Assembly: GCF_001427225.1 (NCBI RefSeq)
Contig: NZ_LMFH01000008.1
Span: 124,001-188,000, forward strand
Direction: 5' to 3'
Source: Lysobacter sp. Root494
GTDB lineage: Bacteria > Pseudomonadota > Gammaproteobacteria > Xanthomonadales > Xanthomonadaceae
DNA: 64,000 nucleotides
Part shown: positions 1 to 10,536 of the stretch, piece after piece
Position numbering within the stretch: the first letter of the stretch is position 1
Layout of the letters: each line of letters starts with the position of its first letter
Notes under the pieces: model-generated
Database searches by the model: none
What the model saw: only the letters and a program-made list of their open reading frames with translations
Told to the model about the DNA's origin: nothing
Translations under genes and position numbers: made by a program

Positions 1-862
<862 letters not shown>

Positions 863-876
863 GGGATCGTTATTCC

Positions 877-2043
<1,167 letters not shown>

Positions 2044-2213
2044 GCGTCACCGAGGGGAAGGAAAGAACCCGCGCCGGAATCGCGGCCGTGGGCCGCCGCG
2101 CGAGGGGCAGCATTGTCGCCGATCGGGGAGGACGGGGCAAAACGCCCAATCCCATCCATTGGTAGAAGGCGGCCCACCTATACTCGGCCCGCGCCACACC
2201 CAGGGACTCCCGC

Positions 2214-3818
2214 TTGCCCACTCGCCCCGCCGACGAAGCCGACAGCGCGCTGCGCCGCGAGTTGCATTTCTTCACCCTGTACCGGTTGCTGGAAGCGGCG
2301 ATCCTGACCTTCCTGCTGTTCGGACCGATCCGGCAGTACCTGAGCGAACCGCGCGACGAAGGCATCGCCAAGACGACGGCGATCATCTATCTCTTCGCCG
2401 CGACCCTGCTCTTCCTGATCCGCAAGCGCGGCGACCTGCAGCTGCAGGCGCTGATCGGCATCGCCTTCGATCTGTTCTTCGGCGTGCTCGCGGTCTATGC
2501 GATGCCGAACACGCGCGCCGGCATCGTGCTGATGCTGATGTTCAACGTCGGCGCCGCGGCGCTGCTGCTGCCGGCGCGATTCGGGCTGGGCATCGCCGCG
2601 ATCGCGGCGACGGGACTGCTCTTCGATTACTTCTGGAATCTGGCCGCCGGCGCCATCACCCCCGGCATCGGCGAGCCGCTTATGTACGCGATGGGCTACA
2701 TCGCCGTTGCCACGTTGACGAACGTGCTGGGGCGACAGATGCGCCAGAGCGTCGACCTGGCCGAACGCCGCGGCGAAGACATCGCGTCACTGGCCGAAGT
2801 GAACGAACTCATCATCCGCCGCCTGCGTACCGGCGTGCTGCTGGTCGATCAACGCGGTCATCTGCGGCTGGCCAATGAGGCCGCGATGCTGCTGCTCAGC
2901 GATACCAACGAGCATCCCGGCGAAGGCCGCGACCTGCGGCTGGCCGCGCCAGCTCTCGCAAAACGCCTCGACGACTGGCGCAAGAACGGCCGCGCCGATG
3001 ACACGCCGCTGCAGCTCGCACCCGACCTGCCGGACGTCGTGCCGCGCTTCACCCGCCTGCGCGCGGGGAGCGACCAGGCGCTGATCTTCCTCGACGACAC
3101 CAGCATCGTGTCGCGGCAGGCGGAGTCGATGACGCTGGCCACGCTGGGCCGTTTCTCCGCCAGCCTCGCGCACGAGATCCGCAACCCGCTGGCGGCGATC
3201 AACTACGCGGTGCAGTTGCTCGAGGAATCCAAGGACCTGCCCACCGCCGACCTGCGCCTGCTGCAGATCGTGCGCCAGCAGGGACAGCGCATGAACGGCA
3301 TCGTCGAGAACGTGCTGGGTCTCGCGCGTCGCGAGCCGGCCAAGCCCGAGCATGTCGAACTGATGGCGTTCGCACGCCGCTTCGTCGAGGACTACGTGGC
3401 CAGCCATCCGCTGGAACACGACACCCTCAACGCGACTGGCGCCGCCACGACGCTGACCACGCTGTTCGATCCACGCCAGCTGCACCAGATCCTCACCGCG
3501 CTGGTCTACAACGCCCTCATCTATGGACGCATGCCCGGGCAGTCCGCGCGCGTCACGATTCACGTTGCCGTGGACGAAACAGGGGCGCCGACGATCGATG
3601 TGCGTGATCGGGGACCAGGCATACCCGAGTCGGTGGCAGGCCAGCTCTTCCGTCCCTTCTTCACCACCTCGGGGCACGGCACCGGCCTCGGCCTCTACAT
3701 CGCGCGCGAACTGTGCCGCGCCAACCAGGCCACGCTGGAATACGTGTCGATGCCGGGAGGCGGCGCGTGTTTCCGGATCGGCTGTCCGGCGCCGAGTCCG
3801 TTGCTGGGGAGTGGTTGA
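2214..3818 (+). CDS. pilS: Type IV pilus sensor histidine kinase PilS
   Basis: Membrane sensor kinase that phosphorylates PilR to control pilin transcription. The 534-residue protein has an N-terminal block of about six hydrophobic segments (residues 20-170), a PAS-like linker, a HisKA dimerisation domain with the phosphoacceptor His320 in SLAHEIRNPL, and a C-terminal HATPase domain with the N box (ALVYNALIYG), DRGPGIP and GHGTGLGLYIA boxes. The start chosen is TTG at 2214 with AGGGA about nine bases upstream; no in-frame ATG precedes the first hydrophobic segment. A TATACT hexamer at 2179-2184 could be its -10. It is followed after 269 bp by pilR. Confidence 0.93.
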   Translation: MPTRPADEADSALRRELHFFTLYRLLEAAILTFLLFGPIRQYLSEPRDEGIAKTTAIIYLFAATLLFLIRKRGDLQLQALIGIAFDLFFGVLAVYAMPNTRAGIVLMLMFNVGAAALLLPARFGLGIAAIAATGLLFDYFWNLAAGAITPGIGEPLMYAMGYIAVATLTNVLGRQMRQSVDLAERRGEDIASLAEVNELIIRRLRTGVLLVDQRGHLRLANEAAMLLLSDTNEHPGEGRDLRLAAPALAKRLDDWRKNGRADDTPLQLAPDLPDVVPRFTRLRAGSDQALIFLDDTSIVSRQAESMTLATLGRFSASLAHEIRNPLAAINYAVQLLEESKDLPTADLRLLQIVRQQGQRMNGIVENVLGLARREPAKPEHVELMAFARRFVEDYVASHPLEHDTLNATGAATTLTTLFDPRQLHQILTALVYNALIYGRMPGQSARVTIHVAVDETGAPTIDVRDRGPGIPESVAGQLFRPFFTTSGHGTGLGLYIARELCRANQATLEYVSMPGGGACFRIGCPAPSPLLGSG

Positions 3819-4087
3819 GATTGCGGAGCGACGCGCCTGTTTTCCGCGCCAGCCGCAAGCTGCTGCGTCCTGCGACTGACGCATGAGTGGATTACGCGCT
3901 CGCGCGAATGCCTCGGCGCACTCGCGCGCGATACCGCATCGGGCTTGCCGCGGGAATAACGCAGGCCCGTTCGGCCTCAATCCGGCCCAACCGTTCACTT
4001 TGCGTAAAACGGGAATCAGGGAACGGGACCACCGTCGCTTGGTCCTGTCCCCGTCATTCCGTTATCGTGTCGCACGCGGAGGGGTGG

Positions 4088-5566
4088 ATGACCGACACAC
4101 GTAGTGCATTGATAGTCGACGACGAGCGCGATATCCGCGAGCTGCTCGTCATGACGTTGGGCCGCATGGGCCTGCGATGCGACACCGCCGCCACCCTCTC
4201 CGACGCGCGCGCCCAGCTCGCGGCCAATTCCTATGATCTCTGCCTGACCGACATGCGCCTGCCCGACGGCTCGGGCATGGACCTCGTTGCCGAGATCAGC
4301 CAGAAGCACCCCAACACCCCGGTGGCGATGATCACCGCCTTCGGCAATGTCGAAGCCGCGGTGGAAGCATTGAAGGCCGGCGCCTTCGACTTCGTCGCCA
4401 AACCCGTCGACCTGCCGGTGCTGCGCGATCTCGTGCGTCACGCGCTGGATCTCCACGAGAAGCGTCGTACCGCGAACAATGCAGATCCGGTCGCCACGCG
4501 CTTCTTCGGCGACTCTCCCGCAATCGTCGAACTGCGCCAGACAATTGCGAAAGTGGCCCGTAGCCAGGCGCCGGTCTACATCGCCGGCGAATCGGGCGTA
4601 GGCAAGGAACTCACCGCCCGCACGATCCACGAGCAGGGGCCGCGCGCGAGCGGGCCCTTCGTTCCGGTCAACTGCGGCGCGATTCCCGCCGAACTGATGG
4701 AGAGCGAGTTCTTCGGCCACAAGAAGGGCAGTTTCACCGGCGCCCACGCCGACAAGCCCGGCCTGTTCCAGGCGGCCGACGGCGGCACGCTGTTCCTCGA
4801 CGAAGTCGCCGAGCTGCCCCTGCCGATGCAGGTCAAGCTGCTCCGAGCCATACAGGAAAAATCGATCAAGCCGGTCGGCGCGAATGCCGAGATCAATGTC
4901 GACGTCCGCATCCTGTCGGCAACGCACAAGAACCTCGCGGCGCTGGTCGAGGACGGCCGCTTCCGCCACGACCTGTACTACCGCATCAACGTCATCGAAC
5001 TGCGCGTCCCGCCGCTGCGTGAACGCCTCGAAGACCTGCCGGGCCTGGCCGAACGCGTCCTGGTCCGCCTCGCCGCTTCGCAGCACCGCCTGGTTCCTGC
5101 CCTTTCGCCCGAAGCCCTGGAAGCACTGCGCGCGCACCCCTTCCCCGGCAACGTGCGGGAACTCGAGAACATCCTCGAACGCGCCCTGGCCCTCGCCGAC
5201 GGCGAGCGGATCGAAGCCAGCGACCTGCGCCTGCCCAAGCCGGCACCGGCCGCTGCGGCGGCAGCCGTCGCCGGCCATTCGCCCGTTTTCGGCGCACCGC
5301 CCCTCCTGCCCCCGCAGGCGCACCCCGCGCCCGCCGTTCCGGCTTCCGTCCGCGCGACCGGCACCCACGCCGCCATCGACCCCCGCGCCCTCAACCCCCG
5401 CGACACCGCCAGCAGCCGCCTGCCCGAGTACATCGAGCAGATGGAACGCCAGGCGATCGAGCAGGCGTTGCAGGAGAACCGGTTCAACAAGACGCGGACG
5501 GCGCAGGCACTGGGGATCACGTTCCGGGCGTTGCGGTACAAGTTGAAGAAGCTCGGGATCGACTGA
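4088..5566 (+). CDS. pilR: Sigma-54 dependent response regulator PilR
   Basis: NtrC-type activator of pilA. The 492-residue protein has a receiver domain with phosphoacceptor Asp55 in LCLTDMRLPDGSG, an AAA+ domain with Walker A GESGVGKE, the sigma-54 contact loop written GSFTGA here rather than GAFTGA, and GGTLFLDEVAELP as Walker B. A proline/alanine-rich linker of about 70 residues follows, then a Fis-type helix-turn-helix at the C-terminus (ARTAQALGITFRALR-like). The frame stays open upstream to 3887, but ATG 4088 is chosen because GGAGGGG precedes it and the receiver domain begins directly. Within the upstream 269-bp gap a 6-bp inverted repeat (4026-4031 / 4040-4045) is the only structure seen. 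Confidence 0.94.
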   Translation: MTDTRSALIVDDERDIRELLVMTLGRMGLRCDTAATLSDARAQLAANSYDLCLTDMRLPDGSGMDLVAEISQKHPNTPVAMITAFGNVEAAVEALKAGAFDFVAKPVDLPVLRDLVRHALDLHEKRRTANNADPVATRFFGDSPAIVELRQTIAKVARSQAPVYIAGESGVGKELTARTIHEQGPRASGPFVPVNCGAIPAELMESEFFGHKKGSFTGAHADKPGLFQAADGGTLFLDEVAELPLPMQVKLLRAIQEKSIKPVGANAEINVDVRILSATHKNLAALVEDGRFRHDLYYRINVIELRVPPLRERLEDLPGLAERVLVRLAASQHRLVPALSPEALEALRAHPFPGNVRELENILERALALADGERIEASDLRLPKPAPAAAAAAVAGHSPVFGAPPLLPPQAHPAPAVPASVRATGTHAAIDPRALNPRDTASSRLPEYIEQMERQAIEQALQENRFNKTRTAQALGITFRALRYKLKKLGID

Positions 5567-5661
5567 TCCGCAGGACGCGTTGGAACCTGGTTGTTCCGCG
5601 GCCTGACCCGACTCCGGCATACAATCGTCGCGCGATTCAGGCGCTGGAGAGCCACGTGAGG

Positions 5662-5684
5662 TTGAGAAGACTGGCGCTTCTCAA
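5662..5684. repeat. 8-bp perfect inverted repeat downstream of pilR
   Basis: TTGAGAAG (5662-5669) and CTTCTCAA (5677-5684) pair around a 7-nt loop, about 95 bp after the pilR stop. No T-run follows, so it is not a canonical intrinsic terminator. The rest of the 5567-6074 gap holds the pilA control region and no convincing gene; a 69-codon open frame at 5656-5865 has no recognisable features. Confidence 0.4.
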
Positions 5685-5790
5685 GGAACTCAAAACCTCC
5701 AAAAACTCGCCAGCCGCAGGGCGGACTGCGCCTTGCCCAGAACGCGGCGCGACCTGGAGCTGGCATACGTCTGTCGGACGCCACGATCTT

Positions 5791-5808
5791 GGACATGGAC
5801 AAGGACAT
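5791..5808 (-). promoter_or_regulatory. Possible PilR binding cluster (three TGTCC-type repeats)
   Basis: Three hexamers, GGACAT GGACAA GGACAT, stand in exact 6-bp tandem; on the minus strand they read as three TGTCC units. Another TGTC lies at 5772-5775. In Pseudomonas aeruginosa PilR binds TGTC-containing repeats upstream of pilA, so this cluster, about 180-200 bp before the predicted pilA start point, is a reasonable enhancer candidate. This is inference from motif similarity only. Confidence 0.35.
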
Positions 5809-5960
5809 TGGCAGCCCCTAGTCGTGCTTGCTCCGCAAACCTTGACCCAGTACGGCACTAGCTGACCAGAAGCGTCACTTCGCAATTGGCGACTGCCTTC
5901 CCTGAGTCCAACCACGTGACACCCCGCTCAGTTTGAGATGCAAATTCCCGCTGGCCGGTA

Positions 5961-5977
5961 TTGGCACGCGCTCTGCG
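5961..5977 (+). promoter_or_regulatory. Sigma-54 promoter of pilA
   Basis: TTGGCACGCGCTCTGCG carries GG at 5963-5964 and GC at 5975-5976, exactly ten bases apart. This matches the -24/-12 sigma-54 consensus (TGGCAC-N5-TTGC) with one mismatch in the -12 element. The predicted start point is near 5988, giving a leader of about 87 nt before the pilA ATG. A sigma-54 promoter is expected because PilR, encoded just upstream, is a sigma-54 activator. Confidence 0.8.
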
Positions 5978-6074
5978 TATAACCTCATGCACGTGCGGCA
6001 TGCACGGCAGGCCGACGGGCCGGGTGAAAACCGGCTGTGGCACGTGAAGTTCAATCACTCCTAGGGGAAACACC

Positions 6075-6473
6075 ATGAAGAAGCAGCAGGGCTTTACGCT
6101 GATCGAACTGATGATCGTGGTTGCGATCATCGCCATCCTGGCCGCCATCGCGCTGCCGGCTTACCGCGACTACACCATCAAGGCCAAGGTCACCAATGCC
6201 ATCGGCTCGGTGGCGGGTGAGAAGATCAAGGTCGGCGAGAACTTTGGCGCCGGCGAAACCAACCTGTGCACCGGCATGCTTACTACCATCTGCACCGACG
6301 CGAGCGGCACGCTGGAAGGCTCGTACCAGACGGCGGCGATCACGCTGGAGCCGCAGCTCCCCGCCAACCCGGGTGGCCGCATCATCTGGCATTGCAGCGG
6401 CACCTTCGGCGGCACTGCGCTGACCAATACCCAGAAGCCGGCGGCTTGCGACAACACGGCGGCAGGGGAATAA
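6075..6473 (+). CDS. pilA: Type IV major pilin PilA
   Basis: Structural subunit of the type IV pilus, 132 residues before processing. The short leader MKKQQG is cut by PilD between Gly6 and Phe7, and mature [20 protein letters not shown] forms the hydrophobic N-terminal helix with the conserved Glu at mature position 5. There are four cysteines, 65 and 73 and then 107 and 125; the last pair would close the usual C-terminal disulfide loop. The protein ends CDNTAAGE, with no C-terminal serine of the kind glycosylated by PilO/TfpO. AGGGG sits eight bases before the ATG. It is the sole pilin in the window and is followed at once by a terminator. Confidence 0.96.
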   Translation: MKKQQGFTLIELMIVVAIIAILAAIALPAYRDYTIKAKVTNAIGSVAGEKIKVGENFGAGETNLCTGMLTTICTDASGTLEGSYQTAAITLEPQLPANPGGRIIWHCSGTFGGTALTNTQKPAACDNTAAGE

Positions 6474-6495
6474 GCCTTCCGCTCTTTAGCAGTCC

Positions 6496-6526
6496 GAATC
6501 CCGGGGATTCCCCGGGATTCTTTTTT
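6496..6526 (+). terminator. Intrinsic terminator of pilA
   Basis: Perfect 11-bp stem, GAATCCCGGGG (6496-6506) with CCCCGGGATTC (6510-6520), a 3-nt loop ATT and six T residues (6521-6526). The T-tract ends at the base before the ATG at 6527, so the next gene begins inside or directly after the terminator. Confidence 0.93.
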
Positions 6527-8491
6527 ATGCGGCACCGACTGATGGACTCGCTCAAACCCACCCCCCTGATGCTGCTCGTGGCAACGGCCGTCGCCACCGT
6601 GCTGGTGTACTGGCACGGGCTGGCCGGGCCGTTCCTCTTCGACGACTACCCCAACCTCCGGCACATCCCCTTGTGGCTGGACGGCAAGCTGGGGCTTTAC
6701 GCGCTCCTGTTCGAACGCGGTGGCGGCGCCTTCGGCCGGCCGCTGTCGATGGCCACTTTCGCGCTGAACGCCAAGCTTCTGGGCTACACCCCCTTCACCT
6801 TCAAGCTCGTCAACCTGGCGGTGCATCTGCTGATCGGCGGGATCGTCTTTTCCTTGGCCCGCCGCGTGCTGCAGCTCGATGCAGCACTGCGCCCTTGGGC
6901 GGCATGGCTGGCGAGCACGGTGGCGGCCTTGTGGCTGTTGCACCCCCTGCATGCCAGCACGGTGCTGTATGCCGTCCAGCGCATGGCGCAGCTGTCGACG
7001 CTGCTGGTGCTGTCAGGTCTATGGCTCTACCTTGGACTCCGCCAGGAAATTGTCCGGACTTCTTCCCGGTACGCCACGGCGGGGGTGTTCTTGGGCATCC
7101 CACTGCTTACCGTGTGCGGCTTCCTGGCCAAGGAGAATGGCGCGCTCCTGCCCTTGCTGTGCTGTGTCATGGAACTGTGCATGTTCCCGCGCGCCGGGCG
7201 CCCCCGGAGCATCAAGGGCTTCCTCTGGGCCTTCGGCGCGCTCCCCCTTGTCGCGGGCGTCGCCGTCTTTCTTTCGCGCCCGGAAAGATTCCTGGCCGCG
7301 TACACGGGGCGCGACTTCGATCCGTACGAGCGCGTGCTCAGCCAGGGACGGGCGCTGTGCGACTACATATCGCAGCTGCTACTGCCCAATCCATCGCGCA
7401 TGGGCATATTCACGGACGACTTCGCCATTTCCAAGGGCTGGTTCGATCCTCCGACCACCTTCCTTGCATTCGCCGCGCTTGCCATCGCCAGCATAGCCGC
7501 GTGGCGTTTCCGCAGGTACTCGCCAGCGGTGGCGTTCGGCTGGGCGTTCTTCCTCGTCGCCCACTCCCTTGAAGCATCCATCGTTCCCCTCGAGCTCTAC
7601 TACGAGCACCGCAACTATCTGCCATCGTTCGGCCTGCTGGTTGCCGTCGTCGCGCTGCTGGCGCTACTTGCATCTCGCTTGGCACGACAGGGCGTGCGCA
7701 CGAATCGAATCGCCAAGATGGCAATGGCGGGCATGCTGGTGGTATTTGCGATCAGCACGCACGGCCGCGCCCTGGTGTGGCGGAACTCGCTGACCATCGC
7801 GACAGCCAGCCTGTTGTCCCATCCTGAATCGATCAACGCGAACTCCTACGTCTTCCTGCACGCGGTCACGCTGCGGGATGCCCCCGCCGCCAACCGCGTA
7901 GTTGCATCGTTGATGGCGTCGGAACGGCCACGCAACCGTGCATTGGGGCACCTGTATCGAGCGTATGCGGGTTGCGTAGTAGAGGGGAGGGCCGATGCCC
8001 AAGACCTGGAAGCCTTCGCAACGCTTTCGCCTCCGCCGGTCACCATCCCGGAGAGCCAGCCGTTCTATCGGCTCTACAACATCATCGCGACAAACAAGTG
8101 CGAGGGCGTGACCGATCGACAGATCGGCTCCGTGATCCAGCGTCTTGCCGACCGTTCCGAGCGCACGACCGGCCAAGCTGTCGCACCTCTTCGTTATCAG
8201 TCGGCTGCATATTTCGCCCGTGCCCAAGCCTGGACAGAGGCGGAAGACCAGGCCAAGCGATCCATGCAGCCCGGCACACCCGTCGTCTACACCGTGCCCC
8301 TTGTGCAGGCCTACCTCGCAACGAACAGGGTGGAGCTGGCGCAACGTACGCTTCAAGAGGCGAAGATGCGCGTCGACTGGTCAAACTCCGCGGAGGCGGA
8401 CTTGATGCGCCGGATCGAACAGCAAGTACAACTCCTGAAAGGCCAGCCGCAATCAAAACCAGCGCAAGGCAGCTCGATTGGAGCAGACTGA
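6527..8491 (+). CDS. Polytopic GT-C-type glycosyltransferase-like protein next to pilA
   Basis: A 654-residue membrane protein with about ten hydrophobic segments up to residue 425, then a soluble helical C-terminal part resembling TPR-like repeats. Near the N-terminus is GPFLFDDYPNL with adjacent acidic residues D39-D40 in the first extracytoplasmic loop, followed by LVNLAVHLLIG. That layout is typical of GT-C fold transferases of the TMTC/DUF1736 kind, which use polyprenyl-linked sugar donors. Direct placement after pilA suggests a role in pilin glycosylation (inference; TfpW in other bacteria is a GT-C enzyme beside pilA). Start is ATG 6527 or ATG 6542; neither has a clear ribosome binding site. 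It could instead act on another glycan. Confidence 0.7.
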   Translation: MRHRLMDSLKPTPLMLLVATAVATVLVYWHGLAGPFLFDDYPNLRHIPLWLDGKLGLYALLFERGGGAFGRPLSMATFALNAKLLGYTPFTFKLVNLAVHLLIGGIVFSLARRVLQLDAALRPWAAWLASTVAALWLLHPLHASTVLYAVQRMAQLSTLLVLSGLWLYLGLRQEIVRTSSRYATAGVFLGIPLLTVCGFLAKENGALLPLLCCVMELCMFPRAGRPRSIKGFLWAFGALPLVAGVAVFLSRPERFLAAYTGRDFDPYERVLSQGRALCDYISQLLLPNPSRMGIFTDDFAISKGWFDPPTTFLAFAALAIASIAAWRFRRYSPAVAFGWAFFLVAHSLEASIVPLELYYEHRNYLPSFGLLVAVVALLALLASRLARQGVRTNRIAKMAMAGMLVVFAISTHGRALVWRNSLTIATASLLSHPESINANSYVFLHAVTLRDAPAANRVVASLMASERPRNRALGHLYRAYAGCVVEGRADAQDLEAFATLSPPPVTIPESQPFYRLYNIIATNKCEGVTDRQIGSVIQRLADRSERTTGQAVAPLRYQSAAYFARAQAWTEAEDQAKRSMQPGTPVVYTVPLVQAYLATNRVELAQRTLQEAKMRVDWSNSAEADLMRRIEQQVQLLKGQPQSKPAQGSSIGAD

Positions 8492-8658
8492 GCCACGCTG
8501 CCTGCAAGCAGGAGCGGCGATGCCCGCCTGCGGATTGCGTGCCAGATCCCGTAACAGGATTCCCATTCAATCCAGACCACGGAGCCGCCGATCAACTCGG
8601 GAAACGCGATGTAGTCTTTGAGCCGCTACAACCAGAAGAACGGAACTGGAAGCACATC

Positions 8659-9525
8659 GTGGCCGCCACCATCGAAACCCCACTCGTCAGCATCGGCCTT
8701 CCCGTCTATAACGAGGAGCGCTTCATCGACGCCACGCTGGCGTCATTGAGGCAGCAGGACTACCCGTACATCGAGATTCTCGTCTCGGACAATGCATCAA
8801 CGGATCGTACCGTCGAGATCTGCAAGAGACACGCGGCCGAGGACATCCGCATCCGCATCAAAGTGCAGACAAGTAACTCCGGAGTAACGCCCAATTTCGA
8901 AAATGCGTTGGCAATGGCCAATGGACGCTACTTCATGTGGGCAGCCGGCCACGATCTGTGGACCCCGAATTTCGTCTCCGAATGCGTCGCGCTGCTCGAG
9001 CGCCAGCCGGGCGCTTGCCTGGCGTTTGGCAGCTCACGGTGGATCACTGGCGATGGAGAACCGCTACCGATCGAATCGGGTTGGACCGACACTCGCGGCA
9101 TGAGCGCAGTGGCCAGGGCATTCACGATCTTCTGGGGCAACATGCATCCTGTCGTCGGGATGATCCGTACCGCCGACCTTCGCGCTTGCCTGCCGCTACA
9201 CCAGCTTGCAGGTGGCGACCTCGTGCTCCTGATGCAGCTCGCATTGCGCGGGCACTTCGTGCACGCCACGCGGGCGGAGTGGTGCCGGCGGGAGTTCCGC
9301 ATGGAAAAGAGCCATTCGGAAAAGCTCAAGCGCTATGCCGGTGCCAGCACCAGGATCGTGCGCTCTCCGCTGGGGAAGCTGTTTCCGATGCTCGAACTCC
9401 CGGCCGCCCTGGTAAAAGTGCTGATGAAATCCAACCTCCCGGCGTCGGACAAGGTATTGGCGCTAGCTACGCTAGCCCCGTCGCTTCCCCTGCGATATCT
9501 CGTTGGCAAGCGCGGCCAAGCCTGA
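8659..9525 (+). CDS. Family 2 glycosyltransferase
   Basis: About 288 residues. The GT-A nucleotide-binding fold begins directly with PLVSIGLPVYNEERFIDATL and continues with ILVSDNASTDRT; the DxD-equivalent region reads MWAAGHDLWTP, where GHD replaces the usual aspartate pair. GT2 enzymes of this type transfer a sugar from an NDP donor onto a lipid-linked or peptide acceptor at the cytoplasmic face. The start chosen is GTG 8659, just before the fold; the frame is open for about 230 codons further upstream but that part overlaps the preceding gene and looks noncoding. The acceptor is unknown. Confidence 0.75.
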   Translation: MAATIETPLVSIGLPVYNEERFIDATLASLRQQDYPYIEILVSDNASTDRTVEICKRHAAEDIRIRIKVQTSNSGVTPNFENALAMANGRYFMWAAGHDLWTPNFVSECVALLERQPGACLAFGSSRWITGDGEPLPIESGWTDTRGMSAVARAFTIFWGNMHPVVGMIRTADLRACLPLHQLAGGDLVLLMQLALRGHFVHATRAEWCRREFRMEKSHSEKLKRYAGASTRIVRSPLGKLFPMLELPAALVKVLMKSNLPASDKVLALATLAPSLPLRYLVGKRGQA

Positions 9526-9534
9526 GTGGTCACC

Positions 9535-10455
9535 ATGCGGGACGGCTACTCTTGGTTTCGCCACGCCTTGGCAAGCGCACGCTGGGTGTTCGGTCCTTTC
9601 GCGGTTTTGTTTCTGGTCGTAGCGGGCATCGGTGCTCGCGGAACCTTCGAGAACGTCGTCCGTCACGCGCACTGGCCAGCGCTCATCATCGCCGTGCTGC
9701 TGTGGTCCGCATTGCACCTTCTCAGCCCCGCCTTCACCTGGGTGGTACTACGGGGCTTCGGCACGAATGTGCGTTACGTAGATGCCTTGGCGATCCATGT
9801 GAACCGGCTTCCGGCGCGTTATCTGCCGGGCGGAATCTGGCACACGGTATCCCGGGTGGTCGACCTTCATGGAAAAGGAGTGAGCCGCACGCAATTGGCG
9901 ACGATGGTGGCGCTCGAGAACATACTGCCCGTGTCGGTTGCGCTGGTACTAGGCGGCGCCTTCCTGCTTGCGGCCGGACAGGACTCGCGTCCCGGTGCTG
10001 CCTGCATGATGGGCGGTGTCGCGATCCTCGCTTGCTTGCCGGCACTGCTACGTCATCGGGCTGTCGCCGATTGCCGGATGGCTGGTGGTACTTACTTCCT
10101 GGCGATCAGCATCACCGCTGCCTTCTGGCTTGTCGCTGCCACTGCCTTTGCCCGCTACTGGCTTGCGTTCCCGGCGCAGGCAGAGTCCGGATTGGCCGAC
10201 ATCTATGCCGCCTACCTGCTCGGTTGGGCTTCCGGATTCATCGCCGTATTCGCCCCCCAAGGCTTGGGCGTATTCGAATCGGTGGCAGGCGCGTTGCTGC
10301 GTGGCGCGCTGCCATTCGCGGGGGCGACGATGCTGGTCGCGGGATTCCGCGTGACGATACTGGCAGCAGATGTGATCGCGTATGCGCTTTTTTCAGCCGT
10401 CCGGTTTGCAAGGCGAAAAACGCACGTTGACACCATCTCCAACGGTCGGCTCTAA
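9535..10455 (+). CDS. UPF0104 / LPG-synthase transmembrane-domain family protein
   Basis: A 306-residue integral membrane protein with seven to eight hydrophobic segments. The segment LPARYLPGGIWHTVSRV matches the P-G-x-x-W signature of the UPF0104 (YbhN/AglD-like, PF03706) family, and a second family-like stretch reads FAPQGLGVFESV. Members often sit in glycan clusters and some are thought to move lipid-linked sugars; no direct function can be shown here. Start may be ATG 9535 or GTG 9526, the latter touching the stop of the upstream GT2. The 3' end of the gene contains the promoter of the next operon. Confidence 0.72.
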   Translation: MRDGYSWFRHALASARWVFGPFAVLFLVVAGIGARGTFENVVRHAHWPALIIAVLLWSALHLLSPAFTWVVLRGFGTNVRYVDALAIHVNRLPARYLPGGIWHTVSRVVDLHGKGVSRTQLATMVALENILPVSVALVLGGAFLLAAGQDSRPGAACMMGGVAILACLPALLRHRAVADCRMAGGTYFLAISITAAFWLVAATAFARYWLAFPAQAESGLADIYAAYLLGWASGFIAVFAPQGLGVFESVAGALLRGALPFAGATMLVAGFRVTILAADVIAYALFSAVRFARRKTHVDTISNGRL

Positions 10456-10456
10456 T
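10427..10456 (+). promoter_or_regulatory. Sigma-70 type promoter for the CDP-sugar operon
   Basis: TTGACA at 10427-10432 and TCTAAT at 10451-10456 are separated by 18 bp: a perfect -35 and a 5/6 -10. It overlaps the last codons of the UPF0104 gene and would start transcription near 10463, about 75 nt before rfbF. It is the only strong sigma-70 match noticed inside the glycan cluster. Confidence 0.55.
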
Positions 10457-10536
10457 CAAAAACCGGGGGCCACGACAATGTCTGGCATATCTTTTGGGGG
10501 GCATGCAGCCACCTCTGGTCAGTGGATTTGCAAGCC

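Noticed and set aside
4016-5620. A 534-codon minus-strand open frame opposite pilR
   Set aside because: Antisense shadow with skewed composition; pilR has all response regulator and AAA+ motifs.
5656-5865. A possible 69-residue gene in the pilR-pilA gap
   Set aside because: Arg/Gly-rich with no family features; it overlaps the candidate PilR sites and the inverted repeat, so a control region explains it better.
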